A stretch of 64,000 nt of DNA from positions 1-64,000 of the forward strand of contig JAXLQK010000036.1 in NCBI GenBank assembly GCA_046331665.1, written 5' to 3'. Of the stretch, positions 9,119 through 18,810 are shown piece after piece. The first letter of the stretch is position 1; each line of letters starts with the position of its first letter. The notes beneath the pieces are model-generated. The model did not search any database and was not told where the DNA came from. It saw only the letters and a list, made by a program, of their open reading frames with translations. Origin of the DNA: CAWBAT01 sp046331665 (GTDB lineage: Bacteria > Acidobacteriota > Terriglobia > Versatilivoradales > Versatilivoraceae). A program made the position numbers and the translations under genes.

Positions 9119-9559
9119 ATGCTTCGTGGGAATGCCCCAGCAAAAGTCGACGAAAAGGGTCGGGTAAAGATCCCCTCCATCTTCCGTGCGGAAATCGAGC
9201 AAGAGTTCGGCAGTGAATTTTATGTAACCAGTTTGAGAGGTGATTGCGTGCGCCTCTATCCCTTTCCGATTTGGAATGAGATTGAGCAGAAAATCTCCTC
9301 TTTGCCACAGTCCGATCCGGCCATCAAGCTTTTTTTGAGAAATACGAATTATTACGGGCAAATGACGACCATGGACTCTCAGGGCAGGATTTTAATTCCC
9401 GCTCTGCTGCGTGACTCGGCCCAGGTTCGAAATGAAGTGAGTGTTCAAGGACACTTAAAGTACCTTGAGATCTGGAACGCCGAGATCCTGCGTCGCCAGC
9501 TTGAGGAAATGCCATTCAGCGAAGAGCACGAACAAACCTTGTCCAGGCTTGGAATCTGA
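9119..9559 (+). CDS. mraZ: Transcriptional regulator MraZ
   Basis: This 146-residue protein contains two SpoVT-AbrB-like (MraZ) half domains. The first contains VDEKGRVKIPSIFR near residues 10-23 and the second MDSQGRILIPALLR near residues 84-97. The repeated DxxGR-IP pattern is the DNA-binding signature. The N-terminus MLRGNAPAKVDEKGR is typical and fixes the start at 9119, with AGGTGATCT just upstream. MraZ assembles as a ring and represses or tunes the dcw operon that it heads. Its TGA stop overlaps the rsmH ATG by one base (TGATG), so translation is likely coupled. Confidence 0.96.
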   Translation: MLRGNAPAKVDEKGRVKIPSIFRAEIEQEFGSEFYVTSLRGDCVRLYPFPIWNEIEQKISSLPQSDPAIKLFLRNTNYYGQMTTMDSQGRILIPALLRDSAQVRNEVSVQGHLKYLEIWNAEILRRQLEEMPFSEEHEQTLSRLGI

Positions 9560-10584
9560 TGTCACAGCGAAGCTACGAGACGCACGCACAAGCGAGTTAC
9601 CGGATGCCAGAACAAGGCGTTGCCTTTATGAGTTCCGCTCCAGACCACGAGTCGGCCTCAACTCCCATCAAACACTCACCAGTGCTCCTCAAGGAGGTTC
9701 TTGAATTTCTGAGTCCTCAGCCCGGCGGGGTTTACATTGATGCGACCATTGGCTTGGGAGGGCACACCGAGGCCATCCTGGAGGGTTTGGGAAACTCAGG
9801 GGGGGTGCTTGGAATTGACCGTGATGAAGAGGCGCTCGGTTTGGCTTCCCAGCGTCTAGCCAGGTTCCATGGGCGGTATCAAATGGTTCATGCCAATTAT
9901 GCGGACCTCAGGGAAATCGCCAGGCAAAAAGGGATTACTGAGTGTGATGGAATTCTGGCGGATTTGGGAGTGTCCTCACTGCAACTGGAGAAGGCGGAAA
10001 GGGGATTCAGCTTCCTCAAAGACGGGCCGCTTGATATGCGCATGGACCAGGACCTTGCTCTTACCGCGGACGAGGTGGTCAACCACTACCCCGAGAAAGA
10101 TTTGGCGAATCTGATCTTTCAATTTGGGGAAGAGCGTCATTCGCGGGCCATTGCCCGAGCTATTGTGCGTTCCCGGCCCTTACACCGAACCGGTGCTCTG
10201 GCGTCGGTGATTGCCAGGAGCTTTCGCGCCCGAGGTCACGGGCGGATTCATCCGGCCACCCGGACCTTTCAGGCGATTCGCATCTTCGTCAACGACGAAC
10301 TGGGGAAGATTGCTCCTTTTGTCGAAGCGGCGGCAGACCTTCTCAAAGTAGGAGGGCGAATTGCCATCATTACGTTCCATTCGCTGGAAGATCGGATAGT
10401 AAAGCAAACCCTTCGCAGGTTATCCCAGGAGTGCAGTTGTCTACCCGGGGCTATGCGATGTGAATGCCATCAAAGAAAGATCTTGAAGGTGCTTACCAAG
10501 AAGTCCGTGAAAGCAACGGAAGAAGAAGTTCTGCTGAACCCGCGTTCCCGAAGCGCCAAGCTTCGTGTCGCGGAACGAATTTAG
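9559..10584 (+). CDS. rsmH: 16S rRNA (cytosine1402-N4)-methyltransferase RsmH
   Basis: RsmH (MraW) adds the N4 methyl group to C1402 in the ribosomal P site using S-adenosylmethionine. After a non-conserved N-terminal extension of about 35 residues, the conserved protein begins HSPVLLKEVLEFLSPQPGG. The SAM-binding motif is YIDATIGLGGHTEAIL. Further family marks are GILADLGVSSLQLEKAERGF, DGPLDMRMD, the insert FQAIRIFVNDEL and the C-terminal ITFHSLEDRIVK. A Cys-rich stretch near residues 293-304 (CSCLPGAMRCEC) resembles those of other RsmH proteins. At 341 residues it is slightly long, so the true start could be an in-frame ATG at about 9604 or 9631; the coupled ATG at 9559 is preferred. Confidence 0.95.
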   Translation: MSQRSYETHAQASYRMPEQGVAFMSSAPDHESASTPIKHSPVLLKEVLEFLSPQPGGVYIDATIGLGGHTEAILEGLGNSGGVLGIDRDEEALGLASQRLARFHGRYQMVHANYADLREIARQKGITECDGILADLGVSSLQLEKAERGFSFLKDGPLDMRMDQDLALTADEVVNHYPEKDLANLIFQFGEERHSRAIARAIVRSRPLHRTGALASVIARSFRARGHGRIHPATRTFQAIRIFVNDELGKIAPFVEAAADLLKVGGRIAIITFHSLEDRIVKQTLRRLSQECSCLPGAMRCECHQRKILKVLTKKSVKATEEEVLLNPRSRSAKLRVAERI

Positions 10585-10641
10585 TCAACAACGGGTTTTG
10601 ACCAACGCGCTGCGAGTGATTGGGTCAAGTGAGGAGGCTCT

Positions 10642-11052
10642 GTGACAGAAATCTACATTGTCAAACACATCGATAATTCACGCTTGAAAAAAGAGGTTGA
10701 TTATCGACGCACCAAAGAATGTTTTGTGCTGATGAGTCTTGGAGTCTTTTGCCTCCTCATTCTTCTTTTCCTGGCATGGCAGCATTTTGAGATTCTGAAG
10801 GGCGGCTATGAAAACGAGTCCTTCAAGAAAGAGGTCAGTCGCCTCGAAGAAGATAACCACAAACTGAAGCTCGAAAGAGCGTCTCTTCGCAGTCCGCAGC
10901 GGATCGATCTGATAGCCCGGAGGGACTTGGGACTCGTGCCCCCTCAGACCAGTCAGATTGTCGTGCTTCCAACCGCGTTGCCAACGGATCTCCCCGTTAC
11001 TCAAGTCGCCAGCACCCAAAAAGTGCCAGTGGGTACGGGGTTGCTTCGTTAA
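10642..11052 (+). CDS. ftsL: Cell division protein FtsL
   Basis: This 136-residue bitopic inner-membrane protein starts at GTG 10642, which follows GAGGAGG. A cytoplasmic N-terminus of about 27 residues precedes one membrane span (FVLMSLGVFCLLILLFLAW, about residues 28-46). A periplasmic leucine/charge-patterned coiled coil follows (EVSRLEEDNHKLKLERASL, about residues 65-83), then a short RIDLIARRDLGLVPP motif. This topology and its place between rsmH and ftsI identify FtsL, which pairs with FtsB through the coiled coil and activates FtsWI septal synthesis. Sequence conservation in this family is low, so context carries much of the call. The C-terminal tail is Pro/Thr-rich and unconserved. 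Confidence 0.85.
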   Translation: MTEIYIVKHIDNSRLKKEVDYRRTKECFVLMSLGVFCLLILLFLAWQHFEILKGGYENESFKKEVSRLEEDNHKLKLERASLRSPQRIDLIARRDLGLVPPQTSQIVVLPTALPTDLPVTQVASTQKVPVGTGLLR

Positions 11053-11121
11053 CCGGCCATTCGTTCGTTTCGTAATTAACTGTCCCTCGATTGAATCTGC
11101 AACAGACAACGGCAAACGCTC

Positions 11122-13200
11122 ATGGCTTCTCGAGCTCAGGATCGATTTCACCTCAGGATATTCGTTCTGAGCGGATTTTTCTTGGTTTGGATCCTCCTGC
11201 TTGTCTTTCGGCTGATTGACCTGCAGGTCTTTCAATATTCTGTCCTTTGTTCCCGCGCCAAACGCCAGCAAAACCGTTCCCTCGAAATTAGTGCCAAACG
11301 CGGGACCATCTATGACCGCAACGGGCACGAACTTGCTGTCAGTGTTGCGGTCGACTCTATTTATGCCGTAACCCAGGATATTCCCGACAAAGAAAAAAAC
11401 GTCGTAGCCGCCAGACTGTCCTCCGTGTTGGGAATGAACCGCCAGGATCTCTTTAACAAGCTGAATGTTGATCGAGGGTTTGTTTGGATCAAACGAAAGT
11501 TGGATGATTCTGAAAGTGCCCGGGTGAAAAAACTGGGGCTGCCCGGCATCTACTTTGAAAAGGAGACCAAGCGCTTTTACCCGAATCGAGAATTAGCCGC
11601 GCATGTTGTCGGGTATGCCGGTATGGACAATGAAGGTTTGGGCGGCATCGAGTTTGCCTATGATGGCAAGATCGGGGGAGTTCCCGGCAGGGTCTTGCTC
11701 AAAACGGATGCCAAGCAGCGTTCCTTTGCCAGTGTGGAAAAGGCTCCGATCCCTGGAGAGGATCTTTATTTAACCCTTGACCAGACGATCCAGTACATTG
11801 CCGAGCAGGAGCTGGCCGCGCAAGTCACCAAATCGAACGCTTTAGGCGGCACGGCGATCGTCATGGATCCCTATTCCGGCGAGATTCTGGCGATGGCCAG
11901 CTACCCCACCTTCAATCCGAATTTCTACGCGAAATATCCTCACGATTGTTGGAAAAACCGTTCCATCGCCTCGATTTATGAACCCGGTTCGACGTTTAAG
12001 ATCATCACAGCCTCTGCAGCTTTGGAGGAGAACCTGGCGCAACCGGACGAAACCATCAATTGTATGAACGGCTCCATTGTCGTGGGGAAATACCGGATCC
12101 GTGACCATAAATCCTACGGTGTATTGTCCGTGCGTGAAATTGTAGCCTACTCCAGCAACATCGGGGCGGTGCAACTTGGATTCCGGATTGGGAAAGAACG
12201 GTTTGAACGGTATATTCGTTCTTTTGGCTTTGGCGCGAATACCGACGTCGAGCTGCCCGGTGAGGCGAGAGGCTTACTTCATCCCTCGTCCGAATGGCCG
12301 GTGGTGACACTGGCGAATATTTCGATGGGCCAGGGAATTGGGGTTACTCCATTGCAGCTGGTCTCTGCGGTTTCAGCGATTGCCAATGGGGGATTTCATG
12401 TTAAGCCCAAAATCATCCTGAAGCCAAAATCCAATGAGATCGAAAAAGTGAGCTACGATACCGGCTCGCCACAAACTCGCCTTCTCAGTTCGCGTACCAC
12501 AAAATTGATCAAAGAGATGTTGACGGGTGTGGTCACCAAAGGAACGGGAAAGGCCTCCCAGCTGGAAGGATTTACAGCCGCAGGGAAGACGGGGACAGCC
12601 CAAAAATTGGATCCCAATGGGCGTTACTCTCACACCCGATTCATCGCGTCATTTGTCGGATTTGCGCCAATTGATCGGCCTGCCGTGGTGATCGTCGTCA
12701 CCGTAGACGAACCCCATGGTCAATACTACGGAGGAGAGGTTGCCGCCCCGGTGTTCCGCAATATTGCGCAAAAGACATTGCGGTACTTTTCGGTTCTTCC
12801 GGACCAGGATCTCAAATCCAGCCCGAAGAACAAGGGGGCTGAGGGGAAATTGGCATTAACGGCCATGCCCAATCTAAATGACGATCAATTCGAACCTTTG
12901 GAGGCTGTCGCAGAGTTCGAAGCGTCCGCCAACACGCAATCCGCCGAACCACCCACGCCTGATCTCTTAACGGAGGCGCAGGATAAGCTGCTTGATGACA
13001 GCGCGGTGTCGGGTGCAGGGGTTGTCCTGGTACCCGACCTTCGGGGACGGTCGTTACGCTCGGCGACAACTGAAGCCACGAGGCTGGGCTTGAATCTAAG
13101 TCCGCATGGGTCAGGATTTGTCATCGAACAGTCACCGGAGCCGACGAAACGAGTCAGCCCAGGAACTCGGATTGTTGTTCGATTAGAGCGAAACAGGTGA
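11122..13200 (+). CDS. ftsI: Septal peptidoglycan transpeptidase FtsI (PBP3) with PASTA domain
   Basis: This 692-residue class B penicillin-binding protein catalyses D,D-transpeptidation of septal peptidoglycan. One N-terminal membrane anchor (about residues 10-30) precedes the pedestal domain (RGTIYDRNGHELAVS). The transpeptidase motifs are SxxK as STFK with Ser290, SxN as SSN (AYSSNIGAVQ) and KTG in AAGKTGTAQK. After a linker rich in Glu, Ala and Pro, a single PASTA domain (about residues 635-692: VVLVPDLRGRSLRSAT to the C-terminus) follows. PASTA on FtsI is common in Gram-positives as SpoVD/PBP2x and also occurs in some Gram-negative phyla including Acidobacteria. The start lacks a strong ribosome site but matches the usual N-terminus. 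Confidence 0.95.
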   Translation: MASRAQDRFHLRIFVLSGFFLVWILLLVFRLIDLQVFQYSVLCSRAKRQQNRSLEISAKRGTIYDRNGHELAVSVAVDSIYAVTQDIPDKEKNVVAARLSSVLGMNRQDLFNKLNVDRGFVWIKRKLDDSESARVKKLGLPGIYFEKETKRFYPNRELAAHVVGYAGMDNEGLGGIEFAYDGKIGGVPGRVLLKTDAKQRSFASVEKAPIPGEDLYLTLDQTIQYIAEQELAAQVTKSNALGGTAIVMDPYSGEILAMASYPTFNPNFYAKYPHDCWKNRSIASIYEPGSTFKIITASAALEENLAQPDETINCMNGSIVVGKYRIRDHKSYGVLSVREIVAYSSNIGAVQLGFRIGKERFERYIRSFGFGANTDVELPGEARGLLHPSSEWPVVTLANISMGQGIGVTPLQLVSAVSAIANGGFHVKPKIILKPKSNEIEKVSYDTGSPQTRLLSSRTTKLIKEMLTGVVTKGTGKASQLEGFTAAGKTGTAQKLDPNGRYSHTRFIASFVGFAPIDRPAVVIVVTVDEPHGQYYGGEVAAPVFRNIAQKTLRYFSVLPDQDLKSSPKNKGAEGKLALTAMPNLNDDQFEPLEAVAEFEASANTQSAEPPTPDLLTEAQDKLLDDSAVSGAGVVLVPDLRGRSLRSATTEATRLGLNLSPHGSGFVIEQSPEPTKRVSPGTRIVVRLERNR

Positions 13201-13224
13201 ACCCCTTTTACGTATTGGAAAGTG

Positions 13225-14697
13225 ATGCGGCTTGCCGAACTACTGCAAAATCTGGGAGGTGCGAATGGTCGTGAATGGCCTGATCAGGAAGTTGAAGGAC
13301 TGGCGTATGATTCCCGGAAAGTTAAGCGAAACTCTATCTTCGTGGCGGTCCGTGGGGAGAAATTTGACGGGAATGACTATGTGGAGCAGGCAGCCTCTCA
13401 GGGTGCCATTGCTGTCGTCTCAGAGAGACCCCGTCCGGCGCAGCACTCGCTCCTCTGGGTCCAGGTAGAAAGCGCCCGGCAAGCGCTTGCGAGTCTGGCG
13501 GCCGTCTACTATGAACGGCCCGCCGAAAAGCTGCAGCTGATCGGGATTACGGGGACTAACGGGAAAACCTCAACGGCTTACCTTGTCGAATCCATGGTAA
13601 AGGCGACAGGGAGCCGTTGTGGCCTTATCAGTACGATCGAATATCGTGGGCCGGAACATCGGACGGGCGGAGATCGCACAACCCCCGAAAGTCTTGACTT
13701 GCACGCAACCTTGGCCGATTTCGTCCGTCAGCGTTGTGATTTTGCCGTCATGGAAGTCTCCTCGCATGCTCTTGCTTTGGACCGGGTCTATGGTTTGGGC
13801 TTTCGCACCGCGGTCTTCACCAATCTGAGTCAGGACCACTTGGATTTTCATCGGTCGATGGAGAACTATTTTGAAGCCAAGGCGAAGCTCTTCCTGGGTA
13901 TGGGTGTAATGCCTCCGGCCATGTCTGTGATCAATCACGATGACCCGTATGGAGTCCGCCTCGAGCAAATTTGCCAGGGCCGCTGCCTCACCTACTCGCT
14001 CCAGAGCAAGGCGGATTTTCTGGTTGCCGCTGTGAATCGCAATGCCTCGGGAATGGAGCTTCGCGTGACTGCTCCACGGGGAACAATAGACGTGACCACC
14101 CCGCTTTTTGGAAGGACAAACCAATCCAATATCCTGGCGGCGCTCGCCGTGGGATATGACCTTGGATTTGAGGACAGGGCTTTGTTGCAAGGGGTACGTC
14201 AATGTTCGATCATCCCAGGACGCTTTGAGCGTGTCGATCAAGGTCAACCTTTCCTGGTTTTCGTTGACTACGCGCATACCCCTGACGCTCTCGAAAAAGT
14301 CCTGCGGACGGCCCGTGAACTTAATCCGAATCGCCTTCTTCTGCTTTTTGGCTGTGGTGGCGAGCGAGATCGGGGAAAACGTCCGCTGATGGCGAATGTC
14401 GCCGAAGAGCTGAGTGATGAATGCGTGGTAACTTCCGACAATCCGAGAGGAGAAGACCCCGCAGTCATTCTGCAAGAAATCGAAGCGGGATTCAAACGGA
14501 AGCCGCTGCGATATGTCATTGAAGAAGACCGGAAGAAAGCGATTGCGTTGATTCTTTCAAAGGCTCGATGGGGAGATGTGGTGATTCTGGCAGGGAAGGG
14601 GCATGAGACATACCAAATTCTAAGAGACGGCACGGTGCACTTCGATGATCGGGAGGAAGCCCGTCGGGCAATGGACGCGATGGGTTATTCCGCGTGA
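13225..14697 (+). CDS. murE: UDP-MurNAc-tripeptide ligase MurE (meso-DAP type)
   Basis: MurE adds the third amino acid to UDP-MurNAc-L-Ala-D-Glu in the cytoplasm. The three Mur-ligase domains are clear: the N-terminal UDP-binding part (YDSRKVKRNSIFVAVRG), the ATPase core with the P-loop GITGTNGKTSTAYL and the conserved MEVSSHAL, and the C-terminal domain with FVDYAHTPDALEKVL. The substrate motif reads TSDNPRGEDP; DNPR is the marker for meso-diaminopimelate rather than lysine, so the peptidoglycan should be A1-gamma type. A GTG at 13222 directly precedes the ATG at 13225 and is an alternative start. The stop overlaps the murF start by four bases. Confidence 0.96.
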   Translation: MRLAELLQNLGGANGREWPDQEVEGLAYDSRKVKRNSIFVAVRGEKFDGNDYVEQAASQGAIAVVSERPRPAQHSLLWVQVESARQALASLAAVYYERPAEKLQLIGITGTNGKTSTAYLVESMVKATGSRCGLISTIEYRGPEHRTGGDRTTPESLDLHATLADFVRQRCDFAVMEVSSHALALDRVYGLGFRTAVFTNLSQDHLDFHRSMENYFEAKAKLFLGMGVMPPAMSVINHDDPYGVRLEQICQGRCLTYSLQSKADFLVAAVNRNASGMELRVTAPRGTIDVTTPLFGRTNQSNILAALAVGYDLGFEDRALLQGVRQCSIIPGRFERVDQGQPFLVFVDYAHTPDALEKVLRTARELNPNRLLLLFGCGGERDRGKRPLMANVAEELSDECVVTSDNPRGEDPAVILQEIEAGFKRKPLRYVIEEDRKKAIALILSKARWGDVVILAGKGHETYQILRDGTVHFDDREEARRAMDAMGYSA

Positions 14698-16091
14698 AAC
14701 TGAAAACCTCCGACATCGCGAAGTCGATAAAAGCAGTCCGCAAAAACGCGGCTGATCAAATCATCCCGGGAGGATATTCGATTGATTCGCGAACACTCAG
14801 TGCCGGTGATTGTTTCTTTGCGATTCGAGGGAAGAACTTTGACGGGCACGAGTATGTTGCTGAATCGATCGCCAAAAAAGCCAGTTTGATCATTGCCAAC
14901 GCGGCTTCTGCAGTTCCATTGGACCCCGGCTGGCCCGTCCTTTATGTCGAAGATACTTCGATGGCACTGCGGGATTTGGCCAGCGCGGTTAGAGAATTGT
15001 GGGGAAAATGCCTCATTGGGATTACCGGCAGCAATGGAAAGACGACGACTAAGGAAATTGCCAGTTTCTTGCTCGAGGCCAAATTCTCGGTATTTAAGTC
15101 CATTGGAAATTTCAATAATGAATACGGTTTGCCTTTGTCCCTGTTGCGGCTTTCTGAAGACCATCAGTTCGCGGTGATTGAAATGGGGATGTCGCATCGC
15201 GGAGAAATTCATGAGCTTTGCAGGATTGCCAGGCCTGATTTGGGGATCGTGACCAACGTCAGGCCAGCGCACCTGGAAAATTTTGATTCGATTCAAGGGA
15301 TTGCGGCAGCGAAACGGGAGCTCATCGAAAGCCTCCCCCCCAATGGAGTTGGAATTCTCAACAATGACGACCGCTTCGTGCGTAAATTTGGCCGGGTGTT
15401 TTCGGGGAAAGTTTTGACGTTTGGAATGAAATCCGTGGCAACTTACCGGGCCACGAACATCCGGTCAGAAGGGATCGAGGGCAATTCGTTTGTCCTTACT
15501 TATCGATCCAGGAAGCATCAGGTGCGGCTTCCCCTGATTGGCGAGCACAACGTAGCCAACTGTCTCCCTGCGATCGCATTGGCCCATCACTTGGGAATGG
15601 ACTTTGAAACGATCAGCCAGTCATTACTTCAATTCAGGCCCGTTTCAGGGCGTGGTGAGATTCTGCGGTTCGGGCAGGGGTTCACGGTGATCAACGATAC
15701 CTACAACTCGAATCCCGCCGCCTTGCAGGCAATGATTCATTTTCTCAGCAGCGTTCCGGGGTTCCGCCGCAAAATCCTGGTGGCGGGAGAAATGCTGGAG
15801 TTGGGTCCCTCGGCGGCAGAATTTCACCAGGAGTGCGGACGACAGGCCGCGGTGGCAGGCATCGATTGGGTCATTGGAGTTTCGGGATTGGCAGAACAAC
15901 TGGTGGCGGCGGCCAGCGGACATCACCCTCCTCCTGCCATCGTGCAATTCTTTCCAGAGGCGGTGATGGCGGGGGAGGCCTTAGCTCAGCAAGTGCAACC
16001 GGGAGATCTGATCCTCATGAAGGGGTCTCGAGGAGTCAAGACGGAGCGAGCCCTGGAAGTTCTTAAGAAAAAATTTCATCCAAACAATTAG
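14694..16091 (+). CDS. murF: UDP-MurNAc-tripeptide:D-Ala-D-Ala ligase MurF
   Basis: MurF completes the stem pentapeptide by joining D-Ala-D-Ala to UDP-MurNAc-tripeptide with ATP. This 465-residue protein has the N-terminal SIDSRTLSAGDCFFAIRG, the P-loop GITGSNGKTTTKEIA (about residues 107-121), IEMGMSHRGEI, VTNVRPAHLE, the C-terminal GFTVINDTYNSNPAALQAM and GEMLELG motifs. The GTG start at 14694 overlaps the murE stop (GTGA), which suggests translational coupling. No ddl gene is present in the cluster, so its D-Ala-D-Ala substrate must come from a ligase encoded elsewhere. Confidence 0.96.
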   Translation: MKLKTSDIAKSIKAVRKNAADQIIPGGYSIDSRTLSAGDCFFAIRGKNFDGHEYVAESIAKKASLIIANAASAVPLDPGWPVLYVEDTSMALRDLASAVRELWGKCLIGITGSNGKTTTKEIASFLLEAKFSVFKSIGNFNNEYGLPLSLLRLSEDHQFAVIEMGMSHRGEIHELCRIARPDLGIVTNVRPAHLENFDSIQGIAAAKRELIESLPPNGVGILNNDDRFVRKFGRVFSGKVLTFGMKSVATYRATNIRSEGIEGNSFVLTYRSRKHQVRLPLIGEHNVANCLPAIALAHHLGMDFETISQSLLQFRPVSGRGEILRFGQGFTVINDTYNSNPAALQAMIHFLSSVPGFRRKILVAGEMLELGPSAAEFHQECGRQAAVAGIDWVIGVSGLAEQLVAAASGHHPPPAIVQFFPEAVMAGEALAQQVQPGDLILMKGSRGVKTERALEVLKKKFHPNN

Positions 16092-16110
16092 TTCACCGGA
16101 TTGAGAGGTC

Positions 16111-17253
16111 ATGCTTTACCACATCCTTTACGAATGGCTGTATCCGATATTTCCGAATCTGACCGTCTTGAATGTTTTTCGCTACAACACCTTTCGGACA
16201 GCCTATGCCAGTTTGACCGCCCTGGCGCTCGGGCTCATCATGGGCCCTTGGCTCATCGAACGCTTGCGCTGGTTCCAGATCGGTCAACATATTCGTGAGG
16301 AAGGACCGTCACACCATCAGGTCAAAGCGGGCACGCCCACGATGGGAGGTATTCTCATTGTGGTGAGCACGGTTTTCCCCACCCTTTTGTGGGCAGATCT
16401 CAAAAGCCCGTTTATCTGGATTGTCATGGTCTCCATTCTGGGATTTGGCGCCATCGGCTTCGCTGATGACTATATCAAGATCGTGAGAAAAAGGAACTTG
16501 GGCCTCACCGGAAAAATGAAGTTGGTCCTGCAATTCAGCCTGAGCTTGTTGATTGGCCTCAGCCTCCTCTGGCTGCACGCGGTCGGTCCCTATAAGACAA
16601 ATCTCATCATCCCGTTCTTCAAACAATTTACGCCCAGCCTTCTCATCGAAAGCCTCAAATCCTCCTCTCTCCTTTATCCGTTGGCATTCGCTCCATTTCT
16701 GTTCTTTGTGGCTTGGATCCTGGTTGGCTCCTCAAATGCCGTCAATCTTACCGATGGTCTTGACGGGCTGGCGATCGGCTGTGTGATCATTGCCGGGGGC
16801 GCCCTCACCGTGCTCGCCTATGCCACGGGGAATGCGCGGTTCGCAGGATACCTCGATCTGCAATTTTCGCCAGGCGTGTCCGAAGTGACGATATTTTGTG
16901 GGGCTTTGGTAGGAGCCTCGCTGGGTTTCTTGTGGTACAACTGTTACCCGGCGGAGGTGTTCATGGGAGATGTGGGTTCGTTGGCGCTGGGAGGTGCCAT
17001 CGGAACGGTTGCCGTGATCATCAAGCAGGAGATCCTCCTCATTTCAATCGGAGGGGTTTTTGTTTTGGAAGCAGTCTCCGTCATGCTCCAGGTTGCCTCG
17101 TTTAAGTTGCGGGGAAAAAGAATCTTTCGAATGGCCCCTATTCATCACCATTTTGAGCTCATGGGGTGGAAAGAAACCAAGGTGGTCATCCGATTCTGGA
17201 TTATTGCACTGGTATTTGCCTTATTCAGTTTGACGACCCTGAAATTGAGGTAG
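16111..17253 (+). CDS. mraY: Phospho-MurNAc-pentapeptide transferase MraY
   Basis: MraY transfers phospho-MurNAc-pentapeptide to undecaprenyl phosphate, making lipid I at the inner face of the membrane. The 380-residue protein has about ten membrane spans. Signature segments are HQVKAGTPTMGGILI, the catalytic Asp pair region GFADDYIKIVRKRNLGL, NAVNLTDGLDGLA, the Mg-binding FMGDVGSLALG and the periplasm-distal MAPIHHHFELMGW motif. All are intact. The start at 16111 follows GAGAGGTC and lies 20 bp after murF, within the same operon. Confidence 0.97.
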   Translation: MLYHILYEWLYPIFPNLTVLNVFRYNTFRTAYASLTALALGLIMGPWLIERLRWFQIGQHIREEGPSHHQVKAGTPTMGGILIVVSTVFPTLLWADLKSPFIWIVMVSILGFGAIGFADDYIKIVRKRNLGLTGKMKLVLQFSLSLLIGLSLLWLHAVGPYKTNLIIPFFKQFTPSLLIESLKSSSLLYPLAFAPFLFFVAWILVGSSNAVNLTDGLDGLAIGCVIIAGGALTVLAYATGNARFAGYLDLQFSPGVSEVTIFCGALVGASLGFLWYNCYPAEVFMGDVGSLALGGAIGTVAVIIKQEILLISIGGVFVLEAVSVMLQVASFKLRGKRIFRMAPIHHHFELMGWKETKVVIRFWIIALVFALFSLTTLKLR

Positions 17254-17356
17254 GTCATGGGGGTTCGGATCAATTCGATGGATCTTGTTGCTCGGGCGGT
17301 TCTGGCGGGGCCAACGGGCGGGGAGCTTTCTCCCCTTCACGTCAGGGGTTCTAACC

Positions 17357-18757
17357 ATGGATAGTTCTTTCAAAGGGCGAAAAGTTTTGGTGGTCGGCAT
17401 GGGGCGGAGCGGGTTGGCGGCTCTGGATCTCCTGAGGAAACACGGTGCGGTCGTCACCATGACCGACTCCCGATCCGAACGAGAGCTGGCGGCCGAAATG
17501 CGGCTCTTACGGGAACAAGGGATACCCGCGGAAGCAGGAGCTCATTCCGAAAAATCCTTTCTGGAATCCGATCTGGTTGTTCTGAGTCCTGGAGTTCCGT
17601 TCGATCTTCCTCCTCTGCAAAAGGCCAAGGCCGAAGGGGTTCCCATCATCGGAGAGCTAGAGCTTGGTTTTCGATTCCTGCATGGGAGAATCATTGCGAT
17701 TACAGGAACCAATGGAAAGACGACGACAACAACGTTGATTGGCGAGATCCTCGAAAAGGCCGGCTACGAGGTGCAGGTCGGGGGGAATATCGGAAGGGCC
17801 CTGAGTTCCTTTGCCTTGTCCACATCGGCGAATTCCTGGACAGTCCTTGAAGTCAGCAGTTTCCAATTGGAAACCGCCCCTACCTTCAGGCCGGACATAG
17901 CCGTTTTCCTGAATGTTACTCCGGATCATCTCGATCGTTACCAGACCTACGAGGATTATTTTCAAGCCAAACTGAATTTGTTTCGTAACCAAAAGCCTGC
18001 CGATTTGGCTGTGCTCAACTATGATGACCAGATGCTTCGGAATGCGGCTCGGGAACTTCACGCCGGGATCTACTGGTTCAGCCGCCAGCAGGAAGTACCT
18101 TGCGGGGTATTTCAAATGGAGAATGAACTGCTTTGGAGGTCTAAGGACGCGGAAGTCCCGCTGATGCGGCTCGCTGAGATTCCCCTCAAAGGGGAACACA
18201 ATGTTGGGAATGCCGCTGCGGCCGCCACCGCGGCCGCCTTGGCGAAGGTCCCGCTGGAAAAAATCAGCCAGGGGATTAGGAATTTCAAAGGTGTGGAACA
18301 CCGGTTGGAATTCGTAGTGACCATTGCTGGAGTTCACTTTTTCAACGATTCGAAAGCGACGAATATCGATGCGGCAAGAATGGCGCTCAAGGCCTTCGAA
18401 TCGGGAATCATATTGATTTTGGGTGGAAGAGACAAAGGAAGTGATTTTGGAACTCTGGCTCCGGAAATCAGACAGCGGGTAAAGTGTGTCATTCTGCTGG
18501 GGGAGGCCAGCCAGAAGATCCGACTGCAGTTGGACGGCCTTGTCCCGATACGTCAAGCCACCACCATGGGCGAGGCCGTTGAGCTGGCGTTCGCCCAGGC
18601 AGTTCGGGATGACACCGTCTTGCTGGCACCGGCTTGTGCCAGCTTTGATATGTTCGAAAACTATGAGCACCGGGGGCGAGAGTTCAAGAAAGCAGTCAAC
18701 GAGCTGGCGAGGCGCTGGAAAAACCCCCAGCCAGCCGCGGCACGCACCCATGAATGA
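17357..18757 (+). CDS. murD: UDP-MurNAc-L-alanine:D-glutamate ligase MurD
   Basis: MurD adds D-Glu to UDP-MurNAc-L-Ala. The ATG at 17357 gives a protein of about 466 residues that opens MDSSFKGRKVLVVGMGRSGL, the normal Rossmann-like N-terminus; the frame is open back to 17285 but that part is unconserved. The P-loop is AITGTNGKTTTTTLIG. Other conserved parts are LEVSSFQLE, NVTPDHLDRY, the carbamate-Lys region, FFNDSKATNIDAA and LILGGRDKGSDF, followed by the C-terminal LLAPACASFDMFENYEHRG. Length and motifs are normal. The gap to mraY is 103 bp, the widest between consecutive early dcw genes, but no separate promoter was recognised. Confidence 0.96.
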   Translation: MDSSFKGRKVLVVGMGRSGLAALDLLRKHGAVVTMTDSRSERELAAEMRLLREQGIPAEAGAHSEKSFLESDLVVLSPGVPFDLPPLQKAKAEGVPIIGELELGFRFLHGRIIAITGTNGKTTTTTLIGEILEKAGYEVQVGGNIGRALSSFALSTSANSWTVLEVSSFQLETAPTFRPDIAVFLNVTPDHLDRYQTYEDYFQAKLNLFRNQKPADLAVLNYDDQMLRNAARELHAGIYWFSRQQEVPCGVFQMENELLWRSKDAEVPLMRLAEIPLKGEHNVGNAAAAATAAALAKVPLEKISQGIRNFKGVEHRLEFVVTIAGVHFFNDSKATNIDAARMALKAFESGIILILGGRDKGSDFGTLAPEIRQRVKCVILLGEASQKIRLQLDGLVPIRQATTMGEAVELAFAQAVRDDTVLLAPACASFDMFENYEHRGREFKKAVNELARRWKNPQPAAARTHE

Positions 18758-18810
18758 AGCAATCTCCCTGACGCAATGATTGGAATTTAATATTGACTGA
18801 GCACTAACCC